From Membranipora membranacea (Eukaryota; Bryozoa; Gymnolaemata; Cheilostomatida; Membraniporidae): a stretch of DNA of 64,000 nucleotides. Location: assembly GCA_914767715.1 (NCBI GenBank), contig OU612071.1, positions 9,531,493 to 9,595,492 of the forward strand, read 5' to 3'. Made by a program: the position numbers and the translations under genes. The notes beneath the pieces were generated by a model. It was not told the DNA's origin, made no database searches, and saw only the letters and a list, made by a program, of their open reading frames with translations. Below are positions 60,730-64,000 of the stretch, piece by piece (positions within the stretch are counted from its first letter, which is position 1; every line of letters begins with the position of its first letter).

Positions 60730-63617
60730 TGAGACAATACAAAGTAGATGTGATGGCAATCCAGGAGACGCACCTAGATATGACTGACACAGATACTATC
60801 ACAACAACTGATGGCAAGCAGAGCTACACACTATACCTATCAGGGAAGAAGGGAGAGAGAAGAACTGGAGTTGGAATAGCAATGAGAAGAGATATACATA
60901 CCACTTTTACTCCTATCTCCGACAGATTTTGCATGTGTAGGACAAACATACCCAAGCTCAACAGGAATGCTGTGGTGATCTGCGTCTATGCACCTACCCT
61001 ACCTGTGAGTGAGTCAACACCAGGAGTGAGAGAAGAATTCTACCAAGAGCTTGAATCTGTCATCAACACTGTAAGTAGCAGATTGCTTCTTTACATTGCT
61101 GGAGACTTCAATGCTCAAACGGGGATCAGAGGGTACTACCAATATCCTGATCACATTGGAAGACACAGTAAAAGTCTGCTGAATACCAATGGAGAGTCAC
61201 TTCTCCAGCTGGCCAGCAGAAATAACCTTATAATCACTAACACACTCTTCCAACACAAGCTCTCACATACCACAACATGGGAGACACCATACAGAAGAAT
61301 AGTGTACCGTGATGGTGCGGTAAGATACAATCCCATCAGAAACCAAATAGACTACATACTGACGAGAATCCCACACAGAGGATTAGTGAGAAACAGCCAA
61401 TCGTATAGCGGTCTGAATACTTTCACGGATCACCGGCTAGTAAAGACTACCATCAAGATCAGTAATTTTGGAACGAAACCAATCAGTTCCAAGAAAGTTG
61501 CCTACGAAAGACTCAAAGACCCTATCACGTGTGCCGAATATGCATTTTCAGTGGAAATGCACCTGATGGATAAAGAAGATCAAAACACAGGACAAACTCG
61601 AAACCCACAAGAAAAATGGGACGAAATCACTGACGCTAACAGAAAAGCAGCCAGAGAGGTCATCGGATACAGAGACCACAAGAAAAGTGATAACACCACG
61701 ATAATAAGGATATCAAGAGAACAGAAAGAGCTTGGATCCCGACAAAACAGTACTCAAGACCCATCACAGAGAGATAAAATCAGGAAAGAGAGAAATCAGA
61801 AGCTGAACGACATCCATGCACTGACGAAAAACAAGGAAAGTCTGGTGATAATGGACTACCTAGAAGGGATAGAAAACTCAAAGAATGACTTGGGGCGCAT
61901 GTACAAAGCAGTGAAGGCCATACAATCAACCAGAAAACCTAAGCCGCTACAAATTAAAACAGCAGACGGTGGTTTCACTGCAGATCCAAAGGCTCAGGCG
62001 GAACTCATAACAGATCACTTCAGAAACATGTTCACGAAAGAAGATATAGATACACTACCCACCTTTACTCCACACGGAATGATACCACCATTCTCAAAAG
62101 AAGAGATTAAGAAAGCAGTAAAATCGCTTAAAAACAACAAAAGTGCAGGTGAGGACGAACTGAAGGCAGAACAACTAAAATGCGGACCGGACGTTGTATT
62201 TGACAACATAGCAGAGATATTCAACACCATTGCACTGACCGGAGAAACCCCTAAAGAAATCAAGGAAGGACTGCTACTCTTATTGCAAAAACCAGGAAAA
62301 GCTAAGGGGCTCCCAAGTCACCTGAGACCCATCATCCTACTATCGATGCTGCGGAAAGTACTGGCGACCTGCATGCTCTGGAGAATACGAGACGTGATAA
62401 ACCAAGAGATACCTGTAACCCAGGCGGCATATCGAGTGGGAAGAGGCACCACGGAGCAGCTCTTCAATTTAAAAATGATGGCCGAAAAAGCAGTAAGATC
62501 CACTAATTTCGAGAGCCACATCCTGCTTATGGATATGTCCAGAGCCTTTGACACAGTAAATAGGAAAGTACTGCTACAAGACCTACGCAGCATACTTGAT
62601 CCGGGAGAACTGCACATGATAAAGATCCTTATAGCAGATGTCACGCTGATTGTAGATGTGGAAGGAAGACGAGGAGAACCGCTCACAACAAATGTTGGTA
62701 CACCACAAGGCGATTGCCTTGGTCCCATTCTTTTCACTCTCTACCTCGCAAAAGCCTTATGCTATGAAAAATCTATGTCAAATCAAGATGCAGCTCTCGG
62801 ACATGGACTACCATCTGCCCTAGATGATCACCAATACGCATCATACCATGATTCCGGTGTTCTGATAAGCCTCCAGTATGCATACGATATATGCTGGGTG
62901 GCGGGAAACTGCAGCCATGCTATTGAGAACATAAAGTCTACTATTCCATCTAGACTCTTGGGGCGTGACCTGCCCATAAGCGTAGCAAAGACTGAAGAGT
63001 ATGTCATCAACAGAGAGAAGAAAGAATGGGAAAAATGTAAATATCTGGGCTCCATCATATTAACAGAGAATGACATAGCTAGACGTAACCAGCTGGCCAC
63101 AGCAGCTTTTAACAGTCTGAGCAAGATACTCACCCACAAGAACATAAGCATGAACATCAGGATGAGACTATTCGATGCACTCATAGGCAGCATATTCCTC
63201 TACAACAGTGAACTGTGGTCCATCACCCAAGAGAGAAACAATGCCATTGACGTGTGCCAAAGAAATATACTGCGGAAGATACTCAAGATACGATGGCCTC
63301 AAAAGATCAGAAACGAGGACCTCTACGCAAGAACAAAACAGAAACCATGGTCGGATACAATCAGAACCAGAAGAATCAGATGGCTGGGGCACCTCCTCAG
63401 GCTTCCTGAAGATGCACCTGCCAGACAAGCTCTAGATGTATACCTCCACCACCCGGCTAAGCATCCTAGAGGAGCAAAGAAAACGTCCTGGGTAGCTACG
63501 GTAAAGAAATACCTTGAAACATACACTAATATGACCTTTGATCAATGTTTAGATCTGGCTCAGGACAGGAAAGTGTGGCGTACAATTGTGGCGAAGACAG
63601 TAGACGATATAACCTGA
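60729..63617 (+). CDS. RTE-like endonuclease/reverse transcriptase, 962 codons, catalytic mutation
   Basis: The order is endonuclease (about residues 1-240) with IQETHL at 11-16, GDFNAQ at 125-130, NQIDYI at 205-210 and TDHRLV at 233-238; a linker rich in charged residues; then reverse transcriptase with DELKAEQLKCGP, LRPIILLSMLRK, LLMDMSRAFDTVN near 600, GTPQGDCLGP at 657-666, and the catalytic box at 717-720 reading YAYD instead of YADD; and a C-terminus with RRIRWLGHLLRLPEDAP near 885, the WLGH motif common after RTE reverse transcriptases. The first ATG at 60,729 lacks the endonuclease N-terminus, which is in another frame upstream. Loss of one of the paired aspartates should abolish polymerisation. 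Confidence 0.85.
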   Translation: MRQYKVDVMAIQETHLDMTDTDTITTTDGKQSYTLYLSGKKGERRTGVGIAMRRDIHTTFTPISDRFCMCRTNIPKLNRNAVVICVYAPTLPVSESTPGVREEFYQELESVINTVSSRLLLYIAGDFNAQTGIRGYYQYPDHIGRHSKSLLNTNGESLLQLASRNNLIITNTLFQHKLSHTTTWETPYRRIVYRDGAVRYNPIRNQIDYILTRIPHRGLVRNSQSYSGLNTFTDHRLVKTTIKISNFGTKPISSKKVAYERLKDPITCAEYAFSVEMHLMDKEDQNTGQTRNPQEKWDEITDANRKAAREVIGYRDHKKSDNTTIIRISREQKELGSRQNSTQDPSQRDKIRKERNQKLNDIHALTKNKESLVIMDYLEGIENSKNDLGRMYKAVKAIQSTRKPKPLQIKTADGGFTADPKAQAELITDHFRNMFTKEDIDTLPTFTPHGMIPPFSKEEIKKAVKSLKNNKSAGEDELKAEQLKCGPDVVFDNIAEIFNTIALTGETPKEIKEGLLLLLQKPGKAKGLPSHLRPIILLSMLRKVLATCMLWRIRDVINQEIPVTQAAYRVGRGTTEQLFNLKMMAEKAVRSTNFESHILLMDMSRAFDTVNRKVLLQDLRSILDPGELHMIKILIADVTLIVDVEGRRGEPLTTNVGTPQGDCLGPILFTLYLAKALCYEKSMSNQDAALGHGLPSALDDHQYASYHDSGVLISLQYAYDICWVAGNCSHAIENIKSTIPSRLLGRDLPISVAKTEEYVINREKKEWEKCKYLGSIILTENDIARRNQLATAAFNSLSKILTHKNISMNIRMRLFDALIGSIFLYNSELWSITQERNNAIDVCQRNILRKILKIRWPQKIRNEDLYARTKQKPWSDTIRTRRIRWLGHLLRLPEDAPARQALDVYLHHPAKHPRGAKKTSWVATVKKYLETYTNMTFDQCLDLAQDRKVWRTIVAKTVDDIT

Positions 63618-63668
63618 TACGAGATGTAGCCACGCTACGAACTTCGTCTACAAGTACAAGTAAGTAAG

Positions 63669-63681
63669 TCTAGTACAACCT
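63669..63681 (+). repeat. 13-bp target duplication, 3' copy
   Basis: TCTAGTACAACCT directly follows the element's AAGTAAG tail and is identical to 60,473-60,485. Confidence 0.9.
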
Positions 63682-64000
63682 CCTCAGTGCCGGCTCCAGC
63701 TGCATGAAGCCACCCCTGTGTGTCGATGAGCATCTCAATCAATGGCATCGATGCCTCAGTGCATTTTGCATTTTGCAAGTTTCGGTGGTTTGACATAATT
63801 GGTGTGTTTACGCTGTTGCGCAGCCAGGGAGGCCGCCAACTCTTCATTGTTTCAGTGCAACAATGTTTGCCCCATCACTCTCATGCTTATACTTTATGCC
63901 AAACCAGTGCAGGGAGTTTTGCTTTCCATCAACTCATCGCTGAAAGTCGCTATCGTCAAGGTACCCGCCCCTTGTGCCATTGTTCACTACTCGAATTCAC

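Larger units (their letters stand above)
60486..63668 (+). mobile_element. RTE-like non-LTR retrotransposon, near full length (3,183 bp)
   Basis: The element is bounded by the 13-bp duplication TCTAGTACAACCT. The 5' end starts with two copies of AGTGGTGCTGACA (60,486 and 60,501), then a leader of about 140 bp. One long frame encodes endonuclease plus reverse transcriptase. The 3' end is short after the stop and finishes in AAGTACAAGTAAGTAAG, a short-repeat tail rather than poly(A), as in RTE-group LINEs. The perfect duplication and nearly open frame indicate a young insertion, although two lesions in the protein make it probably inactive. Confidence 0.9.
60422..63847 (-). pseudogene. Small open frame interrupted by the RTE insertion
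   Basis: Minus-strand ATG at 63,847 opens a frame (MKSWRPPWLRNSVNTPIMSN, later LIEMLIDTQGWLHAAGAGTE) that reaches the retrotransposon at 63,681. Beyond the element it resumes at 60,485 in the same frame and ends at a TAG near 60,422. It would be about 78 codons without the insertion. I do not recognise it, and the open frame could be chance. Confidence 0.25.

Noticed and set aside
62318-62737. A 139-codon minus-strand open frame
   Set aside because: Antisense to the RTE reverse transcriptase, with serine/leucine-rich composition typical of a shadow frame.

Overview
This is AT-rich metazoan nuclear DNA, with no sign of bacterial or organellar sequence. Genes are split into small exons with GT-AG splice sites, and most of the remaining sequence is decayed transposon. 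The phylum cannot be fixed from this window; a marine invertebrate (sponge, cnidarian, echinoderm or similar) fits the SRCR-domain receptor, the piggyBac and hAT elements and the RTE-like and CR1-like LINEs.

The dominant structure is a diverged inverted duplication. The left arm (about 12,680-28,483) and right arm (about 29,653-48,015) are mirror copies around a 1.17-kb unpaired centre (28,484-29,652). Each arm holds one copy of the same host gene, and the two copies point away from each other. The gene predicts a type II membrane protein: a short cytosolic tail with two conserved tyrosine motifs, one transmembrane helix, a coiled-coil or N-glycosylated stalk and, in the right copy, a C-terminal SRCR domain. 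This is the architecture of class A scavenger receptors. Exon 1 lies at 24,429-24,594 (minus) and 31,882-32,047 (plus); the transmembrane exon lies at 14,767-14,967 and 47,230-47,430. The left copy keeps three stalk exons but no visible SRCR exon. The right copy has lost most of its stalk but keeps a complete three-exon SRCR domain ending in a stop at 49,690.

In both copies intron 1 contains the same fossil piggyBac transposon (16,150-23,328 and 32,559-43,671), so the insertion predates the duplication. Its transposase had seven exons, all in phase 0, including a GC-AG intron. A third, more degraded copy ends at 7,286. After duplication the arms gained or lost further pieces: a hAT-like element in the left arm (25,926-27,561), a CR1-like LINE fragment in the right arm (about 44,020-46,850), and separate deletions in each piggyBac copy.

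Left flank (1-12,430): no convincing gene, but many structured repeats: a 71-bp near-perfect palindrome at 2,800, a GC-rich palindrome at 9,498, tRNA-like modules, and a five-copy array of about 350 bp at 10,370-12,060.

Right flank (49,700-64,000): a possible IPT/TIG exon, a degenerate minisatellite, a decayed Gypsy-type gag/protease piece, a direct segmental duplication carrying a phase 1-1 exon, a 1,002-bp hAT MITE with a perfect 8-bp target duplication that splits that exon, and a nearly full-length RTE-like retrotransposon (60,486-63,668) with a 13-bp target duplication. The RTE copy is probably dead: its reverse transcriptase reads YAYD instead of YADD and its endonuclease N-terminus is frameshifted.
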